Source: Halopenitus persicus
Lineage (GTDB): Archaea; Halobacteriota; Halobacteria; Halobacteriales; Haloferacaceae
Assembly: GCF_002355635.1 (NCBI RefSeq)
Contig: NZ_AP017558.1
Coordinates: 2,790,001-2,854,000 of the forward strand
Length of the DNA stretch: 64,000 nucleotides
Reading direction: 5' to 3'
The notes below the pieces were generated by a model. That model ran no database searches and was not told the origin of the DNA. It was given only the letters and a program-made list of their open reading frames with translations. Made by a program: the position numbers and the translations under genes. Below are positions 1 to 7,068 of the stretch, piece after piece (the first letter of the stretch is position 1; each line of letters begins with the position of its first letter).

Positions 1-107
1 CCGTTTCCGTTGCCGCCGTTACCATTGCCGCTACAGCCGGCCAGCGCGACGATACCCGCTGCGCCGGTCACTTCGAGGAATCGCCGTCGTGTTCGTTGGG
101 ATGACAT
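1..107 (-). CDS. Tat-exported lipoprotein, N-terminal fragment
   Basis: Only the first 35 codons lie in the window. They read MSSQRTRRRFLEVTGAAGIV followed by ALAGC and a Ser/Gly/Asn-rich stretch. Three consecutive arginines before FLEVTGA, a hydrophobic core and the lipobox LAGC indicate Tat export and lipid anchoring at the outer face of the membrane. The Gly/Asn linker is typical of haloarchaeal solute-binding lipoproteins and halocyanins, but the mature domain is off the window, so the function is unknown. A TATA-like TATATATG lies about 30 nt upstream on the minus strand (near 133-141), fitting a leaderless start at 107. Confidence 0.75.
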   Translation of the reverse strand, partial: MSSQRTRRRFLEVTGAAGIVALAGCSGNGNGGNGN

Positions 108-315
108 ACCTTATTAAAAATGCCAACCGAGACATATATAGTTACTTGTTACATACTATATGAGGGTATTTGAATGAACGAATGACTCGTTTATCCTGGA
201 ATAGGTTCCGGATATAACGTGTACATTGGTAGATCTGACCACGGGTTGGTTGATCGCGACCGGGTCCTCGGCCGGCCGCGTCATTTTTACGCCGTCTCCG
301 TGTAGATACACGTCT

Positions 316-771
316 ATGTCCGCGGACGACCCGACCACGTCCGGCGAGTCGACCGACGTCGAGGGACGCATCGACGAGCTCCTCGACGCGGAGACGGTGG
401 CCGTCGTCGGCTGCTCGACCACGCCCGAAAAGGCGGCCCACCGGATCCCGAAGTACCTCCAGGAGCACGGCTATCGGATCGTCCCGGTGAATCCGTACGC
501 CGAGACCGTCCTCGGCGAGCCGGCCTACGACGCCGTGACCGAGGTCCCGCGCGAGGTCACGATCGACGTGGTCGACGTGTTCCGCCCGAGCGAGGACGTC
601 CCGGGCGTGGTCGACGACGTTCTCGAACGTCGGGATCTCGCGGGAGACGTCGGCGGCCTCTGGCTCCAGCTGGGGATCCGCAACGGCGAGGCGGCGGCAC
701 GGGCCGAAGCCGCAGGGGTCGCCGTCGTGCAGGACCGCTGTATGAAGGTCGAACACGAGCGTCTGCGGTGA
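316..771 (+). CDS. CoA-binding domain protein (YccU-like)
   Basis: A 151-residue single-domain Rossmann protein of the CoA-binding family. The nucleotide-binding motif VAVVGCSTTPEKAAHRIPKY is at about residues 28-47. Family signatures GYRIVPVNPYAE, LWLQLGIRN and VVQDRCMKVEH follow in the expected order. The ATG at 316 was chosen because translation from further upstream adds 30 residues with no family character. Members of this family bind CoA, but their cellular role is mostly unknown. It stands alone here and no operon partner is evident. Confidence 0.85.
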   Translation: MSADDPTTSGESTDVEGRIDELLDAETVAVVGCSTTPEKAAHRIPKYLQEHGYRIVPVNPYAETVLGEPAYDAVTEVPREVTIDVVDVFRPSEDVPGVVDDVLERRDLAGDVGGLWLQLGIRNGEAAARAEAAGVAVVQDRCMKVEHERLR

Positions 772-865
772 CGGAGCCACGTGGCACGCGCGGGATCGGC
801 CGCGTGGCGGTTGACCCTGGAGGATCCGCCGTCAGACACTACTTCGTCGACGTCATAGGTGAGGT

Positions 866-1096
866 ATGCCCTCCATTGACACGGACGACGTCGAGGCGAT
901 CGTCCGTCTCGTTTCCGAACACCCCGGCAGTACGGCCACCGAGCTCACTGAGCACGTCGCCGATGCGGGGATCGATCCCCGCCGGACGAACCGGCTCCTG
1001 CAGGCCGCCGTCCGCCGCGACGCACTCATCGAATCCCGATCGACCTACTGGGTCGTCCGTGACGCCGAGAACGAGCCCGAGGGGATAGACGGCTAG
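866..1096 (+). CDS. Small winged-helix-type protein, paralogue A
   Basis: A 76-residue protein with a predicted winged-helix fold: an N-terminal helix, the segment TATELTEHVADAGIDPRR, a recognition-helix-like segment TNRLLQAAVRRDALIE, and a wing ending in RSTYWVVRD. It is a close paralogue of the protein encoded at 3900-4124; the core GIDPRRTNRLLQ.AVRR and the STYW wing are shared. It could bind DNA, but no effector domain is present. The stop codon lies inside a 17-bp tandem duplication (1084-1117). Confidence 0.7.
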   Translation: MPSIDTDDVEAIVRLVSEHPGSTATELTEHVADAGIDPRRTNRLLQAAVRRDALIESRSTYWVVRDAENEPEGIDG

Positions 1097-1117
1097 CAGC
1101 GATAGACGGCTAGCAGC
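1084..1117 (+). repeat. 17-bp tandem duplication over a stop codon
   Basis: The sequence GATAGACGGCTAGCAGC occurs twice, perfectly and without spacing. The first copy contains the TAG stop (1094-1096) of the winged-helix gene, and the second copy carries a duplicate of that stop in the 3' flank. Confidence 0.95.
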
Positions 1118-1186
1118 GTGAGAGCGTGCGCGACGTCGGCGGCGGTGGACACGAGCCGCCCTCGGCCACCTGACCGGTGGTGATGG

Positions 1187-2299
1187 TCAGCGCCGGTTGA
1201 CCCGAAGCGCTTTCAACAACATGACCACGAGCGCCGCGAGCGCCGCCGTGACCCCGAAGCCGGGTTCCTCCGTCGTGGTCGGCTGCGTCGTCGGTCCCGT
1301 CACGGTGTCGGTCGCCGTAGGTGGCTGCGTGGTCGGGGGTCGTTCGGACGTTCCCGGTGCCGTAGTCGGGTGCGGTGATGAGGTCTCGGTCGGGGATGCA
1401 GCGGGCGTCGCAGTCGGTGACGCAGTGGGTGGTGGTGACGTGGTGGGCGTCGGTGAGGCGGCGGGGGTCGACGTGTCATCGGTGCCGACGGTGAACCGGA
1501 TCGTTTCGACCGCGTCGCCGGTGGTCAGATCGTCGACCCCCTCGACGCGGAGCGTGTACGTTCCGTCGTCGACGGCGCCGAGGTCGAACAGCCAGTAGGC
1601 GGTGCTGGCGTTCGTCGCCCCGATCCCCTGTTCCTCCCGTGCGAGAGTGTCCGCGTCGACGTCGTCGGGAAGCCGGTCGGATTGGGCCTGGGTCGGGTCC
1701 GTCGAGAGGACCTCGCGCTCGATCGAGAGGTCGCCGTCGTGGTCGATCAGGTCGACCTGGAGGTCCTCGGCCGCGGCGTAGTTCCAGTCGACGACCACGA
1801 GCAGGGACTCGTCTCGCTGCAGCTCCGAGGGGTCCTCGAGCTCGCTTCCGACGCTGTTGTAGAGGGTGACCGTCCGGATTCGTGGTTGCTGGACGCGCAC
1901 CGTGAGGTCGTCGCCGGCGTATCGGCCGGCCGGCTGGTCGGCCGGGATCGCGTTCGACAGCCGGAACGGTTCACCCTCGCTCCGCCCGGCGACCCCCTCG
2001 AGTACGGTGTCGGTGACGTCGCGACCGGTCGTGTCGTACCACGTCGCGATATCCCGTTCGCCCTGGAAGACGGTATAATAGCTCCCGTTATCGAGCACGA
2101 TCTCGCCGGATCCCGTCGTCGGGTCCCATCGACCGCGTGGGGCCGCCGTCTCGAAGCCGGATGACTGTGCTGCCGCCTCGCCGATCGGGCTCGCCGTTCC
2201 CGGCGAGGTCGCCACGTCGTCGACCGCCAGTCCCCAGCCGCCGAGCACACAGAGGACGATGACGGCACACGTGAGGGCGCGGATACTCTGGGAAGTCAT
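1187..2299 (-). CDS. Secreted surface protein with PGF-CTERM anchor
   Basis: The start at 2299 gives a 370-residue protein with an N-terminal signal segment (RALTCAVIVLCVLGGWGLA). Next comes a domain like those of haloarchaeal S-layer-related proteins (YYTVFQGERDIATWYD, IPADQPAGRYAGDDLTV), then a beta-rich segment. A Thr/Pro/Ser-rich stalk of about 80 residues, a likely glycosylation region, leads to a C-terminal PGF, hydrophobic helix and basic tail (EEPGFGVTAALAALVV...NRR). That tripartite tail is the PGF-CTERM signal processed by archaeosortase A. The role is probably structural or adhesive at the cell surface. It is divergent from the pilin gene at 2537. Confidence 0.8.
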   Translation of the reverse strand: MTSQSIRALTCAVIVLCVLGGWGLAVDDVATSPGTASPIGEAAAQSSGFETAAPRGRWDPTTGSGEIVLDNGSYYTVFQGERDIATWYDTTGRDVTDTVLEGVAGRSEGEPFRLSNAIPADQPAGRYAGDDLTVRVQQPRIRTVTLYNSVGSELEDPSELQRDESLLVVVDWNYAAAEDLQVDLIDHDGDLSIEREVLSTDPTQAQSDRLPDDVDADTLAREEQGIGATNASTAYWLFDLGAVDDGTYTLRVEGVDDLTTGDAVETIRFTVGTDDTSTPAASPTPTTSPPPTASPTATPAASPTETSSPHPTTAPGTSERPPTTQPPTATDTVTGPTTQPTTTEEPGFGVTAALAALVVMLLKALRVNRR

Positions 2300-2440
2300 A
2301 CCAATTACCACGGTCGTGAGGCCTATGAATCTAACCGCACGTCCAGAAGTGCATCCGGCGGTGAATCCGAACTTCTTGGAGCGCACGCGAGGGCCCGGAC
2401 CGACCGGAACACGAACTCCCGCCAGGAATATCAAGTCCGA

Positions 2441-2493
2441 TAATTTCGGGAGAACTATTAAGTGTCTAATTTCGGTTGTTTCATTCAACAACC
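2441..2493 (+). promoter_or_regulatory. Pilin promoter with direct and inverted repeats
   Basis: TAATTTCGG occurs at 2441-2449 and again at 2467-2475, flanking the TATA-like ACTATTAAG. Next to the second copy, GGTTGTT (2474-2480) and AACAACC (2487-2493) form a perfect 7-bp inverted repeat with a 6-nt gap. The dyad falls where transcription of the pilin gene would be expected to start, so it could be an operator or a 5'-leader hairpin. The repeats are seen directly; the regulatory role is inferred. Confidence 0.45.
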
Positions 2494-2536
2494 ATCACGC
2501 GGGGACGCTCCGGCGATGGTTGGTGTGAGACAACCC

Positions 2537-3037
2537 ATGAACCTGAAACAGCTCTTTGCCGACGATCGTGCAGTCAGCCCCGTGATCGGCGTGATCCTGA
2601 TGGTGGCGATCACCGTCATCCTCGCCGCCGTCATCGGGACCTTCGTCCTCGGAATGGGCGACGACCTCCAGAACACCCAGCCGACCGCCAGCTTCAATAT
2701 GGACTTCGATACGACTCCGGACCCAAACGCGGTGACGATCTCTCACGCCGGCGGTGACACCATCTCGGAAGATGATAGTCTGACCGTCTCCGTGACATCC
2801 GCCAAACGTCTCAACGCTAGCGATAGTGAGGACGGCGGTACTTGGAGCGACATCGGCGATCCTTATAGCTGGGACACTACCGGTGGAGTTGGTGCAGGTA
2901 GTTCACAGACGCTCTACCTTTACGAAGACGATGGGGGAACCAGCAATGCTGAGTGGAGCGGTGAAACGGTCTCGGTGAACTGGGAGTCGGCCGACGGTAG
3001 CTCCTCGGCGCAGCTCGCATCCCAGACCGCGCCCTGA
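2537..3037 (+). CDS. Type IV pilin (archaeal Pilin_N family)
   Basis: A 166-residue secreted pilin-like subunit. The N-terminus MNLKQLFADDRAVSPVIGVI and the following hydrophobic helix to about residue 37 form the class III signal of archaeal type IV pilins. Prepilin peptidase would cut just before AVSPVIG. The rest is a Thr/Ser/Asp-rich beta domain with the segment NAVTISHAGGDTI seen in this family. The ATG at 2537 was chosen because it places the charged n-region directly before the cleavage motif. Its divergent neighbour is a PGF-CTERM surface protein, so the locus is devoted to surface structures. Confidence 0.85.
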   Translation: MNLKQLFADDRAVSPVIGVILMVAITVILAAVIGTFVLGMGDDLQNTQPTASFNMDFDTTPDPNAVTISHAGGDTISEDDSLTVSVTSAKRLNASDSEDGGTWSDIGDPYSWDTTGGVGAGSSQTLYLYEDDGGTSNAEWSGETVSVNWESADGSSSAQLASQTAP

Positions 3038-3281
3038 TCCGGTCCACCCGAATCCCTCCAGCCCCGCTGACGTTCGCGGCGTCGGATTCGACGCCGCACC
3101 TTCCGCACATCGGTTTCGACGAGGTGGATGAGCCACCCAGTCACAGCGACGATCAAACGCGTCGCCGACCCGTGTTTTAGCGACCTTACAAGGCGTTTCT
3201 CTCAGACACGAGTAACCGAAATGGCCGTCAGCAAAAGCAGACATTCCGAACGATTTTGGCTGGCTGGCTACAAGGGCAGGT

Positions 3282-3467
3282 ATGGAATTCGATTTCGGAC
3301 GGTCGGTGGCGCCACTCGTCGTGATCGTCGCCGTCGCAACGGTCGCGCTGACGTCTATGATGGCTCCCTCGACGGTCTTTATGATGGTCCTTCCGTCGAT
3401 GATCGTTTTCTCGGTCATCGCGTTCTTCCTCGGGATGAAATACGGCGAGTTCCGTGCCGGTCCGTAA
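3282..3467 (+). CDS. Small membrane protein, two TM segments
   Basis: A 61-residue protein with two hydrophobic helices (VAPLVVIVAVATVALTSMM and MMVLPSMIVFSVIAFFLGM), a short acidic N-terminus and a polar C-terminus (KYGEFRAGP). It resembles a conserved haloarchaeal family of tiny membrane proteins of unknown function, possibly the one called DUF7333; that name is from memory. No partner gene is adjacent. Confidence 0.65.
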   Translation: MEFDFGRSVAPLVVIVAVATVALTSMMAPSTVFMMVLPSMIVFSVIAFFLGMKYGEFRAGP

Positions 3468-3899
3468 TGGATCCGCTTGCTCATCCGGATTCCGGAACGT
3501 GCCGCTGATGGCGCTCCGGGGATGACGTCGGCTGGGGACTCACAGCAGGTTTGTCTGCCCGTGCTGCGTACCGACGCACGGGTTTCTTTTTCCGAACCGA
3601 ACGAGAGTCGGTCACATCGCGGTTTGAGCGCCGTGTGCAACCGGTAGGCGGCGAGTACCTTTGTGGTAAGCCCCCGAAATACCGGTGTCGGAGCGATCCG
3701 ACGGGCGGCACCGATCCGGACGTCGCACCCCCCACACCACCCCCCCACCCATCCGATTCGTCTCGATCGGGGCCGCCACCTTTTCAAAAATCCTCCGTCC
3801 TCGTCACCGTGGTCGCGACCGACCGGCCCATGCAGTCGGCGGCGCCGAGCGGATGGTAGTCGCCTCATAACTACGCCGTCCGGGCCGCTCTCTCCGCGT
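3468..3899. other. Intergenic stretch with no convincing gene
   Basis: Open frames here have no recognisable protein character and a proline-rich, shadow-like composition. The only structured element is a hairpin followed by a T-rich tract at 3558-3593. A C-rich run lies at about 3728-3750. Confidence 0.6.
3558..3593 (+). terminator. Stem-loop with T tract
   Basis: CCCGTGC (3558-3564) pairs with GCACGGG (3576-3582) across an 11-nt loop and is followed at once by TTTCTTTTTCC. The position, about 90 nt downstream of the small membrane-protein gene, suits a terminator. Archaeal termination relies mainly on the T tract, so the stem may not be essential. Confidence 0.45.
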
Positions 3900-4124
3900 A
3901 TGGCCGTCACCGAACCGGACGAGGTCGGGACGATCGTTCGGATCGTGCTCGACAACCCCGGCTGTACGGCCGTGGAGCTCGCCGAGCTCGTGGCCGCGGA
4001 GGGGATCGACCCCCGCCGAACGAACCGGCTCCTGCAGATCGCGGTTCGGCGTGGCGACCTCATCGTCTCCCAGTCGACCTACTGGGCGATCCGGGACACC
4101 TTCGACGGCTTCGAGGAGATCTAG
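3900..4124 (+). CDS. Small winged-helix-type protein, paralogue B
   Basis: A 74-residue paralogue of the protein at 866-1096. It shares the order VELAELVAAEGIDPRRTNRL, LQIAVRRGDLIVSQ and STYWAIRD. The ATG at 3900 matches the start of the paralogue; upstream in-frame sequence is low-complexity and unrelated. The fold suggests a DNA-binding winged helix without an effector domain. Immediately downstream lies a fragment of a DUF234-type ATPase. Confidence 0.7.
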   Translation: MAVTEPDEVGTIVRIVLDNPGCTAVELAELVAAEGIDPRRTNRLLQIAVRRGDLIVSQSTYWAIRDTFDGFEEI

Positions 4125-4142
4125 CACTCCCCGCTCCCGTTC

Positions 4143-4478
4143 GTGCAAGACGTCGTCGCCCCCAGCGACGGCTCGACGCGGATCGCCGGCGAGGCGAAAT
4201 TCACCAGCGCCCCCCTCGGCTATGACGTGCTTTCGGGTCTCGAAGACGACGTGGAGCACATCGACTGGACACCCACCGGAGGTGGTGAGCCGACGTATGA
4301 ATTCGCCTTGTTCGGCCGCTCCGGGTTCAAACGCTCCGTCGAGGAAGCTGCAGACGAGCGTGATGACCTCCGTCTATTCGATCTATCCGAGATCGTTGCC
4401 GTCGGTTTTTCAAACCCCGTGAGGGAACGACTTCGAAGATGCCCCTCACCCGTTTCTGACCTTCGAGGAACGAGTTAA
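4143..4478 (+). pseudogene. C-terminal remnant of a DUF234-type ATPase
   Basis: The reading frame gives DVVAPSDGSTRIAGEAKFTS, then GYDVLSGLEDDVEHIDWTP, FALFGRSGFKRSVEEAA and LRLFDLSEIVAV. This order matches the C-terminal nuclease-like part of archaeal AAA/DUF234 proteins; compare EIDIVGLAPNDDRILFAECK and FALFSKSGFVEGLEDHL in the full-length gene at 14648. No AAA or winged-helix part precedes it, and the start would be an isolated GTG. It is therefore a 5'-deleted remnant. Confidence 0.65.
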
Positions 4479-4528
4479 CACGGAGCAGCTCGATCAGCAC
4501 CGACGGACTACCGTCGATCTGGCGACAC

Positions 4529-4882
4529 TCACAGCCAGTCCGCACCCCAGGCGTCGAGCGACTCGAACACGGGACAGAGGGCATCTCCCTTCTCAGTCAG
4601 CGTGTAGTAACTCGCGACGGGCGACTCGAACTCCTTACGGTTCTCGATGAACTCCTCTTCCTCTAAGTCGTCGAGCACCCGCGAAAGCGTGTAGGAACTC
4701 GCACCCGTCGAGCGCTTGAGTTCGTTGAACCGCTTTTCACCGTCACGCAGGTCGTTCAGGACGATGAGCTTCCACTTCGCCCCCATCTCTTCGACGGCTC
4801 CGACGACGTTGCAGACGTCCGCATTCCGCAGTTCGACCTCGGTGTCGTCGTCAGCGTCAGCCTCGGGTGGTTTGGTCGCCAT
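4529..4882 (-). CDS. HxlR-family transcriptional regulator
   Basis: A 117-residue winged-helix protein with the HxlR order: N-terminal cysteine in DVCNVVGAVEEMGAKWKLIV, then GEKRFNELKRSTGASSYTLS, VLDDLEEEEFIENRKEF and a wing with YYTLTEKGDAL. The conserved cysteine near residue 24 and a second one in ALCPVF could sense redox or electrophile stress, as in bacterial relatives. It is divergent from the SDR/DoxX pair. The two starts flank one palindromic TATA box and a long dyad (4880-4942), so it probably controls itself and that operon. Confidence 0.85.
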   Translation of the reverse strand: MATKPPEADADDDTEVELRNADVCNVVGAVEEMGAKWKLIVLNDLRDGEKRFNELKRSTGASSYTLSRVLDDLEEEEFIENRKEFESPVASYYTLTEKGDALCPVFESLDAWGADWL

Positions 4883-4942
4883 TACTTGGTCACACTATTG
4901 TTGCCTGATCTATATATAGGTTTGGGAACAAACTAGGTAATG
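4880..4942. promoter_or_regulatory. Shared divergent promoter with symmetric TATA and dyad
   Basis: CTATATATAG (4910-4919) is a perfect palindrome about 30 nt from both start codons (4945 plus strand, 4882 minus strand). It could serve two leaderless genes in opposite directions. CATTACTTGGT (4880-4890) and ACTAGGTAATG (4932-4942) form an 11-bp dyad with 9 matches that overlaps or abuts the two starts. The arrangement suits repression of both genes by the HxlR protein. Confidence 0.6.
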
Positions 4943-4944
4943 TA

Positions 4945-5646
4945 ATGGAACTACAAAACTCGACGGTGCTCGTAACCGGTGCAACCGGCAACATGGGCCC
5001 GTACGTGACGGATTCGCTCGTCGACAGTGGCGCCACTGTCATCGGTACCTACGTCACCGAAACCGCGAGAGATGACGTCGAAAACCGCGTCGAAAACGCC
5101 GATGCAGTATCGTACTACCAGGTCGACCTGACCGATCAGGCAGCCGTCGAAGACTTCACCGAGACGATCGTCGACGACCACGGATCGATCGATCACATCG
5201 TCGGACTCGCCGGCGGTTTCTCGATGGGCAGCGTCAACGACACCGACGCCGAAGCCTTCCAGGCTGCACTGAATCGCCACGCGACGACGGCGTTTCTGAC
5301 GGTCAAGGCCTTCGTGGACCACCTCGACGACCGGAGCAGTGTCGTCCTGTTCAGTTCCGACCGTGCCATCAACCCCGTCGGCGGCACGCTCGCGTACGAC
5401 GTCGGCAAGGGTGCAGTCCGGACGCTGACCGAGTCGCTCGACGCCGAACTCGACGCCCGGGTCAACGCCGTTGCCCCGTTCCTCATCGACGTGCCGGGGA
5501 ACCGCGAGGCGATGCCCGACGCCGACTTCTCGGAGTGGACGGCCCCGGAGGCCATCGTCGACGAGGTGCTCCACTTGCTTTCGAACGAGGGTGTTACGGG
5601 CCAGATCGTCCCGATGACGGGCGGGCAGTCAGAGGTGGCGGAGTAA
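4945..5646 (+). CDS. SDR-family NAD(P)-dependent oxidoreductase
   Basis: A 233-residue short-chain dehydrogenase/reductase. The cofactor motif TGATGNMG is at residues 11-18, with an acidic VDLTD later, and IVGLAGG replaces the usual NNAG. VVLFSSDRA supplies the catalytic Ser, YDVGK supplies the Tyr and Lys, and VNAVAPFLIDVPGN fits the C-terminal lid region. The substrate is not evident. The stop overlaps the start of the DoxX gene by one base (TAATG), so the two are translationally coupled and probably under HxlR control, perhaps for quinone or aldehyde stress. Confidence 0.85.
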   Translation: MELQNSTVLVTGATGNMGPYVTDSLVDSGATVIGTYVTETARDDVENRVENADAVSYYQVDLTDQAAVEDFTETIVDDHGSIDHIVGLAGGFSMGSVNDTDAEAFQAALNRHATTAFLTVKAFVDHLDDRSSVVLFSSDRAINPVGGTLAYDVGKGAVRTLTESLDAELDARVNAVAPFLIDVPGNREAMPDADFSEWTAPEAIVDEVLHLLSNEGVTGQIVPMTGGQSEVAE

Positions 5647-6137
5647 TGGCCGAGACCGTGTCACGTCGAGACTCACCCGAGGCAGCTTCGCAGTTGAGTC
5701 TGATCTTTCTTCGCCTCGCTCTCGGGATTCCGATGCTTGTTGGAGGAGTCGGCAAAGTCTTCGGAATCGGTCCGAAACCGCTGGGTCCCGAGGGGTTCGC
5801 AGGCTTCTTGGCGAGTCTTAGCGTGCCATTTCCCTCGATCGCGGCGTGGGGTGTCGGTCTCCTCGAACTAGTCGGCGGTATCTTGTTACTGGCCGGCTTA
5901 GCTGTCCGAATCACGAGCGCATTGATCGCGATCGATATGCTCGTCGCGACGGTTCTCTACCACCTTCCGAATGGGTATCCGGCCACGAGTGGCGGTATCG
6001 AATTGACGCTCGCGCTGGCTTTGCTCGCAGTCGCGCTCGTGTTGAGTGGTCCTGGATCACTTTCACTCGAATATGTGCTGTTCAACCGAGCGGACTCCGC
6101 CGCTGACGTATCTCAGTCGAGGAGCACGGACGTCTAG
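5646..6137 (+). CDS. DoxX-family membrane protein
   Basis: A 163-residue protein with four hydrophobic segments. The first carries SLIFLRLALGIPMLVGGVGK, typical of DoxX/YphA-type proteins; WGVGLLELVGGILLLAGL and the last two helices follow. DoxX-like proteins sit in the membrane and are often linked to redox or thiosulfate/quinone metabolism. Here it is coupled to an SDR by a 1-nt stop/start overlap. The ATG at 5646 was chosen for this overlap and because upstream translation is out-of-frame SDR sequence. Confidence 0.8.
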   Translation: MAETVSRRDSPEAASQLSLIFLRLALGIPMLVGGVGKVFGIGPKPLGPEGFAGFLASLSVPFPSIAAWGVGLLELVGGILLLAGLAVRITSALIAIDMLVATVLYHLPNGYPATSGGIELTLALALLAVALVLSGPGSLSLEYVLFNRADSAADVSQSRSTDV

Positions 6138-6160
6138 TACAGCGCCTACACCCACCTCCG

Positions 6161-6303
6161 TCAACCCGTCTGTTGCAGGATTCCACGACGGCGTTCGTAT
6201 TCGTCGCGTTTGTGGTTGAGGTAGTCTGCGTTACCGAGGAACGCTCCTGTACTGGTGACGGCGAGGTACCCATTCACGTTCACATCGCCGCCGAGAATCA
6301 CTC
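6161..6303 (-). pseudogene. TnpB fragment (RuvC-I region)
   Basis: The minus strand encodes VILGGDVNVNGYLAVTSTGA, then FLGNADYLNHKRDEYERR and RGILQQTG before a stop. This matches the first RuvC segment and following helix of haloarchaeal TnpB proteins, where the Asp of GxDxNV is catalytic. Neither the N-terminal domain nor the zinc ribbon is present. It is a relic of an IS200/IS605-type element that landed just after the DoxX gene. Confidence 0.6.
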
Positions 6304-6449
6304 CGTTCTCGGTCGATTCGTCGGCAGAATCAGGGTTCGACTCCTTTCTCGACAGCAACGTGGCGGTAGTCCGAGACGTCGAGCATCCCAAGCACGACTA
6401 TCTCACACCCCACCGCGGTCGTCGGAGGGATGGGTGAAGTTCTCGTTCG

Positions 6450-6595
6450 GATACACGGTTGCAGCCCGGTATCTAGACGATTCTGAGGAGCTGGTTCGAG
6501 AGCGCTATTCGCATACCGAGGCTGGTGACCTCGGTGACATTGCGACTAAAGCGCTCGCCGACGTGGATGGGACCGTTCATCCATCGGAGCAATGA
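6450..6595 (+). pseudogene. Possible tyrosine-recombinase C-terminal fragment
   Basis: The frame ending at 6595 contains TVAARYLDDSEELVRERYSH followed by TEAGDLGDIATKALADVDG. The pattern of a helix, xxYLxxS, and then RYSH recalls the C-terminal catalytic region of phage-type integrases, where the Tyr is the nucleophile. Nothing upstream resembles the rest of such an enzyme and the frame runs into unrelated sequence. The assignment is tentative. Confidence 0.35.
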
Positions 6596-6621
6596 TTCGT
6601 TCTGAACCCGAAGTCGCAATA

Positions 6622-7044
6622 TTACCCCACTCGAATCGTCCCGACCATCCCCGAGCTTTCATGTGGGATACAATAGTATTCGTACGTTCCGGGGTGATCG
6701 AACGTGTGCTCGTAGTACTCACCGGGAGCGGTGAGCCCGTCGCTGATCCGGTTCCTCGAAGCACGCTCTGACCTGAAGCCTCCACTTGCGAAGTATGTGG
6801 ATTCGTCCGGAATCCCGTCTGTATACGCTGTGACCGTATGCTGAACGTCGCTCTCGTTCGTCCACCTGACCGTCTCTCCTGACTCGATCGTCGCGGTCTT
6901 CGGTTCGAACGTGTGGGTGTCGGGCATCGTGACGGTCTGGATCGACGATGCCTGCCCGCCCAAACAGCCAACGGTGCTGAGCGTCGCCAGGGTCGCAGCG
7001 CCGCGTCGTATCAACGTTCGCCGGTTGTAGATCTCACGTGACAT
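6622..7044 (-). CDS. Halocyanin-like blue copper lipoprotein
   Basis: A 140-residue cupredoxin. The N-terminus NRRTLIRRGAATLATLSTVG followed by CLGG is a Tat signal with a lipobox. The plastocyanin-like domain has FEPKTATIESGETVRWTNES, the first copper His in QHTVTAY, and the C-terminal ligand set in YYCIPHESSGMVG (Cys, His, Met). It should carry electrons at the outer face of the membrane. It follows the ZIP gene after 24 nt and is probably the last gene of the multicopper oxidase/ZIP operon, where it could be the electron acceptor or donor for the oxidase. Confidence 0.85.
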   Translation of the reverse strand: MSREIYNRRTLIRRGAATLATLSTVGCLGGQASSIQTVTMPDTHTFEPKTATIESGETVRWTNESDVQHTVTAYTDGIPDESTYFASGGFRSERASRNRISDGLTAPGEYYEHTFDHPGTYEYYCIPHESSGMVGTIRVG

Positions 7045-7068
7045 TATACCAGGATCGGGCGGTGCCTA

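Noticed and set aside
3551-3859. A 102-codon frame in the 3.5-3.9 kb gap
   Set aside because: The protein is Pro/Ser/Arg-rich with no family signature and crosses a likely terminator.
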